Assembly (NCBI GenBank): GCA_029977045.1
Contig: JAPOLP010000158.1
Span: 1-9,760 of the forward strand
From: Planctomycetota bacterium
GTDB taxonomy: Bacteria > Planctomycetota > Planctomycetia > Planctomycetales > Planctomycetaceae
Length of the DNA stretch: 9,760 nt
Reading direction: 5' to 3'
Both the position numbers and the translations under genes were made by a program. Positions 1 to 6,539 of this stretch are shown here, piece by piece. Each line of letters opens with the position of its first letter. The stretch's first letter is position 1. The notes beneath the pieces were generated by a model that had not been told where the DNA came from, ran no database searches, and saw only the letters and a list, made by a program, of their open reading frames with translations.

Positions 1-364
1 AGTCGATCGAACGACCTCTTGCTCCGATGGCACAATTCGATTTCGCTGCGGTTTCGGATGTCTCATCCCGCTGAGTGCGAAGCCGAACCGGCATGACGGA
101 CTCGACGCCGCGAGTCTTCCAGTTGCCCGATTCATCGACGTCGGTGCGAGCCAGAAAGGCGAGCAGGTCGGCGTCTGAGACGACACCGGCAATGTCGCCG
201 TTCAGAGTCTGCACCAGCAACTGGCGATACGGCGAACGTGCCATCTGCAGGGCAACGTCAAGCAGCGACGTCTCGACTCGAACGGAGAGATCGTCCTGAG
301 CCGCAGCCGTAAGCTGCTCGTCGATCAGCAGTCGACCGGAATGGAACGCGGATGCTGGCATCAT
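1..364 (-). CDS. CBS-domain protein, N-terminal part (runs off the left edge)
   Basis: Reading the minus strand from an ATG-ATG pair at 364-359 gives 121 codons with no stop down to position 1, so the gene is partial at its C-terminus. Residues about 30-75 look like the first CBS (Bateman) motif: a predicted helix (LLDVALQMARS), a strand with LLVQTLNGDIAGVVSD, then the ADLLAFLAR helix. The stretch GVESVMPV near residues 87-93 resembles the lead-in to a second CBS motif. CBS pairs usually bind adenine nucleotides and regulate an attached or partner protein; the ligand and partner here are unknown. The gene follows the HD-GYP gene on the same strand after a 184-bp gap, so co-transcription is possible. 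No clear Shine-Dalgarno precedes the start, and the frame stays open further upstream, so the start is provisional. Confidence 0.7.
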   Translation of the reverse strand, partial: MMPASAFHSGRLLIDEQLTAAAQDDLSVRVETSLLDVALQMARSPYRQLLVQTLNGDIAGVVSDADLLAFLARTDVDESGNWKTRGVESVMPVRLRTQRDETSETAAKSNCAIGARGRSID

Positions 365-548
365 GCGAACTTGTGAGAATGTTTGCGGACAGTTCCCACG
401 AACCTGGCTTGCGTCCACACGGCGTGCCGGAAGAATCGAGGCCGCCAATCGACTGAGGCAAAAGCCGCAGGGCAACGAGGCATATTCCTCCTTCAATCGC
501 TCTAACCGGCTCTGCGATTCAGCATGTTCAAGTGACCGTCCCGGCGGC
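365..548. other. 184-bp gap between the CBS and HD-GYP genes
   Basis: No convincing gene, strong hairpin or T-tract terminator is visible here on either strand. The lack of an obvious terminator after the HD-GYP stop codon (549-551) is compatible with read-through into the CBS gene, but does not prove it. Confidence 0.4.
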
Positions 549-1784
549 TCAGACGTCGGTTTCGAGCGGCTCGGTCACGAGCCCGCAGGCGGCACACGCA
601 GCCTCTCGCTGGGAGAGAAACACTGCGACGATCTCGGGATCCCACTGCTGGCCGGCACCTTCAGTGAGGATCCCGACAGCACGGCTGACCTGCATTCCGG
701 AACGGTAAGGCCGGTCGCTTGTCATCGCGTCAAATGCGTCAGCGACCGCGAGAATTCGTGCGTCGAGCGGAATCTCTTCTCCGCACAGCCCGTGCGGATA
801 ACCGGTTCCGTCCAGGCATTCGTGATGGTGCAGCACGCCGGGCAGGACATCTTCCAGCGACGGAATCGAACGCAGAATCTCGTACCCGATTTCCGGGTGC
901 TGTTGAATCGCGTCGCGTTCGTCGTCGTCGAGTCGGCCCGGCTTGTTGAGCACCTGATCGGGCACGCCGATCTTGCCGATGTCGTGCAGCAGGCCGGTCA
1001 GATGCAACCGCTCGGCTCGCTCGTTCGAGTAGCCGACTTCGCGGGCAATGATCCGGGCAATCGCCGCGACCCGGTCACTGTGTCCGCGCGTGTAGGCGTC
1101 GCGTGCTTCGAGCGTCCGGACGAGTGACTTGATCGTTCCGACCAGCAGCTCTTCTTTTTCGCGGAAGAGTGCGGCGTTGTGGGCGTGCGTTGTCAGCAGA
1201 ACCGCCGCTGACTGCAGCATTCCGACCTCGACCGTTCCGAACTCGTCCAGTCCAGGAAGCGGCACTCCGGCCTCGTCAGCGTGCCGATTTCGCAGTCGAC
1301 GATTTACGGCCAGCAGCCAGCCGAAACGGTGATCGTGCCTGGCCAGTGGCAGCAGGATCAACGACCGAACTTGACCGTTCGTGACCAGTTGCTGCTCTTC
1401 GCTGTTGAGGCCGTTGAGAACCAGCGGTCGGGACTGCGCACGGTCAGCGAACGTCGTCACAACTTCGTGGGCAACTTCGGCGGCGTATCGCGCCTCGCCC
1501 GAGCAGTGGGATACTCGCAGCGAACACTCGCCGGGTTGCGACGCGTTCTGTGCGGACTCGATCAGCAGCAGAGTTTCCGCACCGACCAGCTCGCACAGTT
1601 GTGGCAGCAACTCGCCTGCAACACTCGCTGTATCGGTGCACACATCGCAGTGCTCAATCCGCTGCGTGAGGTTGCGGAGCCATGACAGCTCCTCGAAGTC
1701 CTGACTGATCTGCTCCATCAGCGCGTTGAATGTCGAGGCCGTTCCCGCAGTCGGCTCAGTCGTCGATGTCAGCACGGTCGTCAT
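549..1784 (-). CDS. GAF + HD-GYP cyclic-di-GMP phosphodiesterase
   Basis: This is a 411-residue cytoplasmic protein with no signal peptide or membrane helix. Residues about 45-205 have the size and pattern of a GAF sensor domain (for example SLILLPLARHDHRFGWLLAV, 141-160). Residues about 215-395 are an HD-GYP domain. The metal and catalytic signature is intact: GHSDRV (H235), LLHDIGKIGVPD (H267, D268), HHECLDGTGYP (320-330) and DAFDAMTSDRPYR (349-361). HD-GYP proteins with these residues hydrolyse cyclic-di-GMP to pGpG and/or GMP using a two- or three-metal centre. The last 15 residues include CAAC, perhaps only a tail. The start at 1784 is preceded on the minus strand by a good ribosome binding site (cacagggagacaggaa, then ATG). 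The gene is divergent from the pseudopilin gene, and its likely target effector is the MshEN-type ATPase further along. The signal bound by the GAF domain cannot be read from sequence. Confidence 0.93.
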   Translation of the reverse strand: MTTVLTSTTEPTAGTASTFNALMEQISQDFEELSWLRNLTQRIEHCDVCTDTASVAGELLPQLCELVGAETLLLIESAQNASQPGECSLRVSHCSGEARYAAEVAHEVVTTFADRAQSRPLVLNGLNSEEQQLVTNGQVRSLILLPLARHDHRFGWLLAVNRRLRNRHADEAGVPLPGLDEFGTVEVGMLQSAAVLLTTHAHNAALFREKEELLVGTIKSLVRTLEARDAYTRGHSDRVAAIARIIAREVGYSNERAERLHLTGLLHDIGKIGVPDQVLNKPGRLDDDERDAIQQHPEIGYEILRSIPSLEDVLPGVLHHHECLDGTGYPHGLCGEEIPLDARILAVADAFDAMTSDRPYRSGMQVSRAVGILTEGAGQQWDPEIVAVFLSQREAACAACGLVTEPLETDV

Positions 1785-1856
1785 TTCCTGTCTCCCTGTG
1801 GCCCGTCACCGGCGGCCGACTGCGCAACAGCAGCGCAGCCCACCGATCGTCACGTG

Positions 1857-1930
1857 AACCTAGGTCAGACCGGGAGGTATGCAAATCTGCGAGAGCGGTA
1901 TTTGCCTCCCGCCAATTTGCGACCTAGGTT
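1857..1930. repeat. 74-bp compound inverted repeat with terminal ACCTAGGT palindromes
   Basis: The ends are exact 10-bp inverted repeats, AACCTAGGTC at 1857-1866 and GACCTAGGTT at 1921-1930. Each contains the self-palindrome ACCTAGGT, and the two are spaced 64 bp apart. Inside, GGGAG (1872-1876) pairs with CTCCC (1906-1910) and GCAAAT (1881-1886) pairs with ATTTGC (1900-1905), with a 4-nt bulge on the left arm. The apex CTGC-GAGA-GCGG (1887-1898) would close a GNRA-type tetraloop with one G.U pair. It could be a structured RNA leader, a paired operator for a regulator of both divergent genes, or a small MITE/REP-like repeat. No clear target-site duplication flanks it. Confidence 0.65.
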
Positions 1931-2025
1931 TGGGACAACTTGCGGATTTGTCGGTGATTGGCGCCGGCTTCCGCTGATGTCCGGACACTCCGGGGAATGA
2001 GCACCGCAAACTCTGCGGGTCACAC

Positions 2026-2031
2026 AGGGAG
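2026..2031 (+). promoter_or_regulatory. Ribosome binding site of the pseudopilin gene
   Basis: AGGGAG lies 7 nt upstream of the ATG at 2039. It selects this start over an in-frame ATG at 1958, which would add 27 residues in front of a standard short pilin leader. Confidence 0.75.
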
Positions 2032-2038
2032 TTTTGAG

Positions 2039-2470
2039 ATGAAGAGACAGCACACAGAAGCAAGTCGTCGTCGATCGGGTTTCACACTGGTTGAACTCGT
2101 GGTCGTCGTCCTGGTCCTCGGGATCATCGCGTCAGTCGCGACTCCCAAGATGTTCGATACCGCCGGAGAGGCGCGGCAGAACGGCACGATTCAGTCGTTG
2201 TCCGTCCTGCGTGACGCCATCGAACTGCACAAGGCTCAGAATGGAACTTATCCGGGGAACGCCGGCACAGAAGCCGACTTCAAGGCGGACCTCGACGCGT
2301 TCCTTAAGGGAGCCTTTCCGAAGAACCAGATCGCTGATGCAAACAACGACGCGTCCGTGACAGTCGTCACTGCCGGCAATCCGTTGGCTGCCAGCGGTGC
2401 AGCCGACTGGAAGTACGACAACCAGACTGGCGAAATCATCATCAATCTGGCGGCGTATCAGGATCAGTAA
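2039..2470 (+). CDS. GspG-like type II pseudopilin / type IV pilin-like protein
   Basis: The protein has 143 residues from the ATG at 2039. It has a positively charged leader (MKRQHTEASRRRSG) followed by the class III signal FTLVELVVVVLVLGIIA. Cleavage by prepilin peptidase is predicted after G14, with F15 as the mature N-terminus (normally N-methylated) and the key glutamate at +5 (E19). The hydrophobic N-terminal helix is about residues 15-34. The region NGTIQSLSVLRDAIELHKAQNGTYP is typical of the amphipathic helix and following loop of GspG-type pseudopilins. The C-terminal ADWKYDNQTGEIIIN matches the usual strand pair; there is no C-terminal cysteine pair. The product should be a fibre subunit assembled by the ATPase and platform encoded downstream. 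A minor pilin role or a true type IV pilin cannot be excluded. Confidence 0.88.
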   Translation: MKRQHTEASRRRSGFTLVELVVVVLVLGIIASVATPKMFDTAGEARQNGTIQSLSVLRDAIELHKAQNGTYPGNAGTEADFKADLDAFLKGAFPKNQIADANNDASVTVVTAGNPLAASGAADWKYDNQTGEIIINLAAYQDQ

Positions 2471-2516
2471 GCGTGCTCATCCGCTTACGGATTCGGTTCG
2501 GGCAGTAGGCCGTCAG

Positions 2517-2554
2517 TGGCACTGCTCCAGTCTGCCCAGGCTGGAGCAGTGCCA
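2517..2554 (+). terminator. Strong hairpin after the pseudopilin gene
   Basis: TGGCACTGCTCCAG (2517-2530) pairs perfectly over 14 bp with CTGGAGCAGTGCCA (2541-2554) around a 10-nt loop. It sits 47 nt after the pseudopilin stop and ends 25 nt before the response-regulator start. There is no T-tract after it, so it is not a textbook intrinsic terminator. It may attenuate transcription, protect the 3' end of an abundant pilin mRNA from decay, or uncouple pilin levels from the downstream genes. Confidence 0.6.
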
Positions 2555-2579
2555 TGATGCTGAAAAGGATCATGGTCAC

Positions 2580-2951
2580 ATGAAGATTCTCATCGCCGAA
2601 GACAACGTCGTGATGTCTCACGTGCTGCGTTTCAATCTGACTCGGACGGGCAAGTACGTTGCTGTCGCTGAGAACGGAGCCGTCGCCGTGCAGGCAGCTC
2701 GGCGGGAAAAGTTTGACCTGGTCATTACTGACTATCAGATGCCGGTGATGAACGGCCTCGAGTTCTGTCGGCGGCTGCGGAGTCTGAATGCGTATCACGA
2801 CGTGCCAGTTATTCTGTGCTCGGCGAAAGGGCATGAGATCGACGAAGCCCGGCTACGCGAGGAACTGGGAATCGCTGCCGTCGTATTCAAACCGTTCAGT
2901 CCACGCGAAATCACGGAACTGGTCGACGAACTGCTGGCTGCCCGCGTTTGA
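2580..2951 (+). CDS. Single-domain CheY-like response regulator
   Basis: This 123-residue protein is a lone receiver domain with no output domain. The acidic pocket is E7-D8 (LIAEDN), the phospho-acceptor is D51 (ITDYQMPVMNG), the switch Ser/Thr position is S81 (LCSAKG), and the conserved lysine is K104 (FKPF). Such proteins act by phosphorylation-dependent binding to partners, or as shuttles in a phosphorelay. The histidine kinase gene begins 65 bp downstream and is the obvious phosphodonor. AAGGA at 2565-2569 is a plausible ribosome binding site, 10 nt before the ATG. Its place inside a pilus/secretion gene cluster is reminiscent of PilG/PilH-type regulators, but no specific orthology is claimed. 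Confidence 0.93.
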   Translation: MKILIAEDNVVMSHVLRFNLTRTGKYVAVAENGAVAVQAARREKFDLVITDYQMPVMNGLEFCRRLRSLNAYHDVPVILCSAKGHEIDEARLREELGIAAVVFKPFSPREITELVDELLAARV

Positions 2952-3016
2952 GGTTGTGGCAGGCTCGACAGGTTCGTCGACCGCACAAACAAACGTTGTA
3001 AGGAAGGGGTGTCACC

Positions 3017-4249
3017 GTGATTGGTCTGCTGCGTTCAAACCGCCGGTCGGATGCCGGCTCTGACTTGGACAACGTCTCCTCGTCGCTGATCGAAGCGGCG
3101 CAGTGGAACGCTCTGTTTCTGAGCGGCGAAGACGACCCGCTCCTCGAGAAACTCGAACAGCGACTCGCTGCCAGTCATCACTCCAACGGCAGCGGTGTCT
3201 GGGAAACTGCCGTCAACAGCCTGTCAGATGGCCTGTGCGTGACCGATTCGCGAGGCATCATCAGAGCGGCAAATCGAGCGGCAGAAGCGATCATCGATCG
3301 CCGCAGCGACCGACCGCTCATTGGCGAGAATCTGACCGACATACTGCAGGCGATCTCCAGCGGCGGCGCATCTGATAGCGACGGCGGTGAACAACTGGAG
3401 TCGCGACTGTTTAGTATTTCGCAACGACTGACCTGCGAATTTCGTCGAGGCAGTGACACATCGGACGGCGTGCTCCGAGTCACTCGCACGTTGCTGGACT
3501 GGAATCTCGAAGATGCGGGTTTCGTCTGGGCAATTCGTGACGTCACTCAGCAGAAGCTCGTCGAGGAAGTCCGCGAGCAGTTTGTGCATACGGCAACGCA
3601 CGAGCTGCGAACGCCGCTGGGCAGCCTGAAGGCCTGCGCCGAAACGCTCGCGATGGCCGACGACATCGACATCGAACAGCAGAAGATGTTCTGCAACCTG
3701 ATCCATTCCGAAGCGACTCGTCTGGCAAGGTTCGTCGACGAGCTGCTCGACGTCAGTCAGATGGAAGGCGGCGCTTTGCAGATCGCCCGCCAGGAAGTCG
3801 ACTTTGAGCGCCTGCTCGACGAAGTCGTGACTCAGGTCCTGCCCCAGATGGAGCAGAAGCAGCAGAAGTTCGAACGCATCGTGCCCCCGAAACTGCCGAA
3901 GCTGACTGGCGACAAAGACAAGCTCAGCGGCACGCTGATCAACCTGTTGGCCAACGCGTGCAAGTACACGCCGCGAGAAGGCCAGGTCACTCTCGAAGTC
4001 GTCTGGGATCGCAGCGGCATCGAGATTCATGTGCAGGACACGGGCTACGGGATCTCAGAGACCGACCTGCCGCACGTCTTCGACAAGTTCTTTCGCAGCG
4101 AGGACTCGCGAATCCGACACACGATCGGGACGGGCATCGGGCTGTCATTCGCCAGCGAAGTGGCCCGCCTGCACGGCGGTCGGCTGACCGTTCACAGCGA
4201 ACTCGACAAGGGCTCGCGATTCACTCTCTGGCTGCCGGTCAGGGAATAA
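3017..4249 (+). CDS. Soluble PAS-domain sensor histidine kinase
   Basis: The protein has 410 residues, starts with GTG, and has a strong ribosome binding site (AGGAAGGGG, 3001-3009) 7 nt upstream. No transmembrane helix or signal peptide is seen, so it should be cytoplasmic. Residues about 62-180 are a PAS-like sensor (ETAVNSLSDGLCVTDSRGII, then VWAIRDVTQQK at its end). The HisKA dimerisation domain is about 183-250, with H195 in ATHELRTPLGSLK. The HATPase domain is about 290-408, with N-box NLLANACKYTP (N313), G1 box DTGYGI (341-346), F-box FDKFFR (355-360) and G2 box GTGIGLS (371-377). All motifs needed for autophosphorylation are intact. It lacks a receiver domain; the CheY-like protein upstream fits as its partner. 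The PAS ligand is unknown. Confidence 0.94.
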   Translation: MIGLLRSNRRSDAGSDLDNVSSSLIEAAQWNALFLSGEDDPLLEKLEQRLAASHHSNGSGVWETAVNSLSDGLCVTDSRGIIRAANRAAEAIIDRRSDRPLIGENLTDILQAISSGGASDSDGGEQLESRLFSISQRLTCEFRRGSDTSDGVLRVTRTLLDWNLEDAGFVWAIRDVTQQKLVEEVREQFVHTATHELRTPLGSLKACAETLAMADDIDIEQQKMFCNLIHSEATRLARFVDELLDVSQMEGGALQIARQEVDFERLLDEVVTQVLPQMEQKQQKFERIVPPKLPKLTGDKDKLSGTLINLLANACKYTPREGQVTLEVVWDRSGIEIHVQDTGYGISETDLPHVFDKFFRSEDSRIRHTIGTGIGLSFASEVARLHGGRLTVHSELDKGSRFTLWLPVRE

Positions 4250-4321
4250 CGACTGGTGACGAAGTGGCGGCGCGGCACTAGCCGTCCGGCTCTCAAACCA
4301 GCTCTCAAGAAGGAACTCACC

Positions 4322-4657
4322 GTGTTTCACCTTTCGCGACAGGGCGCCGTTGACGTGCTCGAAGGACGAGGCCCATTGAACGGGGACTCGGCTGCGTCTG
4401 TGCGCGAACTGCTCGACCGTTGTGTCGCACCCGGCCAGCCGCGGGTTGTCGTCAGCCTTGAAGAAGTCCCGCTGCTGGACAGTGTCGGACTGGAACTGCT
4501 GCTCGATGTGCGCGATCAGTGTCTGCAGCGAGGTGGCACGCTGGCTCTGGCCGCTCCGAACACGCTGTGTCGAGACATCCTGCACGTCACGGGACTCGAC
4601 CGTTCGATGGAGCTGCACGACGACGTTCTGGCCGCAGTCGGGAGCTTCGTCGGATGA
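4322..4657 (+). CDS. STAS-domain protein, anti-sigma-factor-antagonist-like
   Basis: From the GTG at 4322 the product has 111 residues and is a single STAS domain. GRGPLNGDSAASVRELLD (about 15-32) corresponds to the GEID...LR element. LEEVPLLDSVGLELLL (46-61) contains the DSxGL signature, in which S54 aligns with the serine phosphorylated in SpoIIAA and RsbV. GGTLALAAPN and LHVTGLDRSMELHDD follow as in the family. I chose this start, not an in-frame GTG at 4256, because AAGGA (4311-4315) sits correctly before it and the added 22 residues do not look domain-like. Family members switch partners depending on serine phosphorylation by an RsbW-like kinase; no such kinase is encoded here. Its stop codon overlaps the start of the ATPase gene, so the two are probably translationally coupled. 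Confidence 0.87.
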   Translation: MFHLSRQGAVDVLEGRGPLNGDSAASVRELLDRCVAPGQPRVVVSLEEVPLLDSVGLELLLDVRDQCLQRGGTLALAAPNTLCRDILHVTGLDRSMELHDDVLAAVGSFVG

Positions 4658-6480
4658 TCGCCACAACGAATGACAAAGAGCATGCGTTTAATGACCTGGA
4701 AGGGAGTCGTCGTCTCGACGAACTCGCTGCCAGAGTGGTTGCTCCGGAACTTCCCGACTGGCACCGCGACGAAGTTTCCGTGCCGACGGTCAAGACGCAC
4801 ACGCCTCTGGGCGAACGTCTGGTCCGGGGCGGCGTGCTGACTCGCGACGAGTTGTCAGCCGCGCTGACCGAACAATCCGTCTGCCGGAAGCCGATCGGTG
4901 AAGTGCTGCTTCGGCTTGGGTTCGTCGAGGAAGAAGACCTGCTGCCGTTCCTCGCTGAGCAACTCGGCGTGCCCAGCGTCCGCTTGCGCGAAGGTCTGAT
5001 CGATCCGGTTATCGTCAAGCTCATCCCGCGAGCGATGGCCGAATCGTTGAACGCGATCGCTCTGTTCCGCGTCCGCGATGAACTGACGGTCGTCATGAGC
5101 GACCCACGGAACCTCGATCAGCTCGATGAAATCGAGCGAGTATCTGGTTGCCGCGTTCGTCCGATCCTCGCGTTGAACTCGTCGATTCAGAAGCTGCTGC
5201 CGCGCGCGTACGAAAACGATTTCGGTGTCGACACGGTTACGGCGGATTTCGACACGGAAGCGGTCAGTCTCGAAACTGAAGCGATCGAGATCGATCTGCA
5301 GCAGATCGAATCGATGGCCGACGGCAGTCCGGTCATCAACCTCGTCAACTACCTCATCGTTCACGCGGTCCGCCAGCAAGCCAGTGACATTCACGTTGAG
5401 GCTGGACTGCAGCACTCGACCGTCCGGTACCGCATCGACGGCCAGTTGCGCGAAGTGCTGCGTCCGCGACGCGAGTTTCATCCGGCGATCGTCTCGCGGC
5501 TGAAGGTCATGGCCCGGCTCGACATCGCCGAGCATCGGATGCCGCAGGACGGACGCATTCACGTTTCCGTCGAAGGCCGCGAAATCGATCTGCGAATTTC
5601 GACACTGCCAACCGTTCGCGGTGAGAAGGTCGTCATGCGCGTCCTCGACCGATCGAGCGTAACGTTCAATCTCGACGCCCTCGGGATCTCCGAACGCGTC
5701 CTCAAAGACGTGCGTACGATGCTGTCTCGACCGTACGGCCTGGTGCTCGTCACCGGTCCGACGGGCAGCGGGAAAACGACGACGCTGTACTCGGCACTTG
5801 AGCTGCTGAAGTCGGTCGAGCGGAACATCGTCACTGTCGAAGATCCCGTCGAGTACCAGCTGGAACTGATCAACCAGATTGCCGTCGGCGGCGCCGCACG
5901 AATGACGTTTGCCAACGCGCTGCGGTCGATCCTGCGACAGGATCCGGACGTCATCATGGTCGGTGAAATTCGCGATCAGGAGACGGCAGAGATTGCCATT
6001 CAGGCGGCGCTGACCGGGCATCTGGTGCTCAGCACGATGCACACGAACGATGCGGCCGGCGCTGTTACTCGCTGTCTCGACATGGGCGTGCAGTCGTTCA
6101 AAATCGCGGCTGCACTCGTCGGTGTCATCGCGCAGCGTCTGGTGCGGACAGTCTGCCCCGACTGTCGCGCTCCGTATTTTCCACCCGCTCAAACGCTGGA
6201 CCTGATTGGCTACTCCGGTGACCGACGCCGCCAGTTCATTCGCGGCGAGGGCTGTCGTCAGTGCTTCGACACCGGCTTTCGAGGCCGAACCGGCATCTAC
6301 GAGGTACTGCAGGCGACGCGCGAGATCCGCGAGCTGATCAGTCGCGACCCTGATCTCGAAAAACTGCGAGTACTGAATCGCCAGGCCGGTGGAGCATCGC
6401 TGCTCGAAGAAGGCCTGCGTCTGGCTGAGGAAGGCCGCACGAGTCTCGACGAGATCATGCGCGTCGCCCTTGTCGACTGA
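4654..6480 (+). CDS. GspE/PilB-family assembly ATPase with N-terminal MshEN domain
   Basis: The start at 4654 overlaps the STAS stop (ATGA) and follows GGGAG at 4640-4644; an upstream in-frame ATG at 4519 lies inside the STAS gene. The product has 608 residues. Residues 51-74 and 80-103 are two MshEN motifs (LGxxLVxxGVLxxxxLxxxLxxQ, then IGxxLLxxGFVxxxxLxxxLxxQ) separated by five residues, as in cyclic-di-GMP-binding MshE. About 225-340 is the N2 domain (SDIHVEAG, VRYRIDG). The motor core has Walker A GPTGSGKT (368-375), Asp box VEDPVEYQ (395-402), Walker B ILRQDPDVIMVGEIRD (426-441) and His box TGHLVLSTMHTNDA (454-467). A zinc-binding pair CPDC (501-504) and CRQC (534-537) follows, as in GspE/PilB. 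It is expected to form a cytoplasmic hexamer that powers fibre extension or secretion through the GspF-like platform. Confidence 0.95.
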   Translation: MIATTNDKEHAFNDLEGSRRLDELAARVVAPELPDWHRDEVSVPTVKTHTPLGERLVRGGVLTRDELSAALTEQSVCRKPIGEVLLRLGFVEEEDLLPFLAEQLGVPSVRLREGLIDPVIVKLIPRAMAESLNAIALFRVRDELTVVMSDPRNLDQLDEIERVSGCRVRPILALNSSIQKLLPRAYENDFGVDTVTADFDTEAVSLETEAIEIDLQQIESMADGSPVINLVNYLIVHAVRQQASDIHVEAGLQHSTVRYRIDGQLREVLRPRREFHPAIVSRLKVMARLDIAEHRMPQDGRIHVSVEGREIDLRISTLPTVRGEKVVMRVLDRSSVTFNLDALGISERVLKDVRTMLSRPYGLVLVTGPTGSGKTTTLYSALELLKSVERNIVTVEDPVEYQLELINQIAVGGAARMTFANALRSILRQDPDVIMVGEIRDQETAEIAIQAALTGHLVLSTMHTNDAAGAVTRCLDMGVQSFKIAAALVGVIAQRLVRTVCPDCRAPYFPPAQTLDLIGYSGDRRRQFIRGEGCRQCFDTGFRGRTGIYEVLQATREIRELISRDPDLEKLRVLNRQAGGASLLEEGLRLAEEGRTSLDEIMRVALVD

Positions 6481-6539
6481 AGTCGAATCAAGTGTCGGAG
6501 AGAACTCACAGAAACATCCTGAAACCTGGCACAGACTTC

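Larger units (their letters stand above)
1785..2038. promoter_or_regulatory. Divergent intergenic region between HD-GYP and pseudopilin genes
   Basis: This 254-bp region must contain the start signals for both divergent genes. Each gene has a similar Shine-Dalgarno block, CACAGGGAG on the minus strand before 1784 and CACACAGGGAG on the plus strand at 2021-2031. I see no convincing sigma-70 or sigma-54 promoter by eye. The main landmark is the inverted-repeat element at 1857-1930, listed separately. Confidence 0.55.

Noticed and set aside
363..1127. 254-residue plus-strand open frame opposite the HD-GYP gene
   Set aside because: The opposite strand encodes intact HD-GYP motifs, and this frame shows no domain-like pattern.
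1857..2038. Possible cyclic-di-GMP (GEMM) riboswitch upstream of the pseudopilin gene
   Set aside because: A GNRA-like loop and GCAAAT/GCAAAC words are present, but the conserved GEMM core (GACGCAAAGC and its paired partner) is absent, and the fold is a simple long inverted repeat.
3224..4030. 268-residue minus-strand open frame opposite the histidine kinase
   Set aside because: It overlaps the PAS, HisKA and N-box coding sequence of a clearly real kinase and has no recognisable motif.
4256..4321. 22-residue N-terminal extension of the STAS protein from an upstream GTG
   Set aside because: The GTG at 4322 has a well-placed AAGGA ribosome binding site and begins directly at the STAS fold; the extension is not domain-like.
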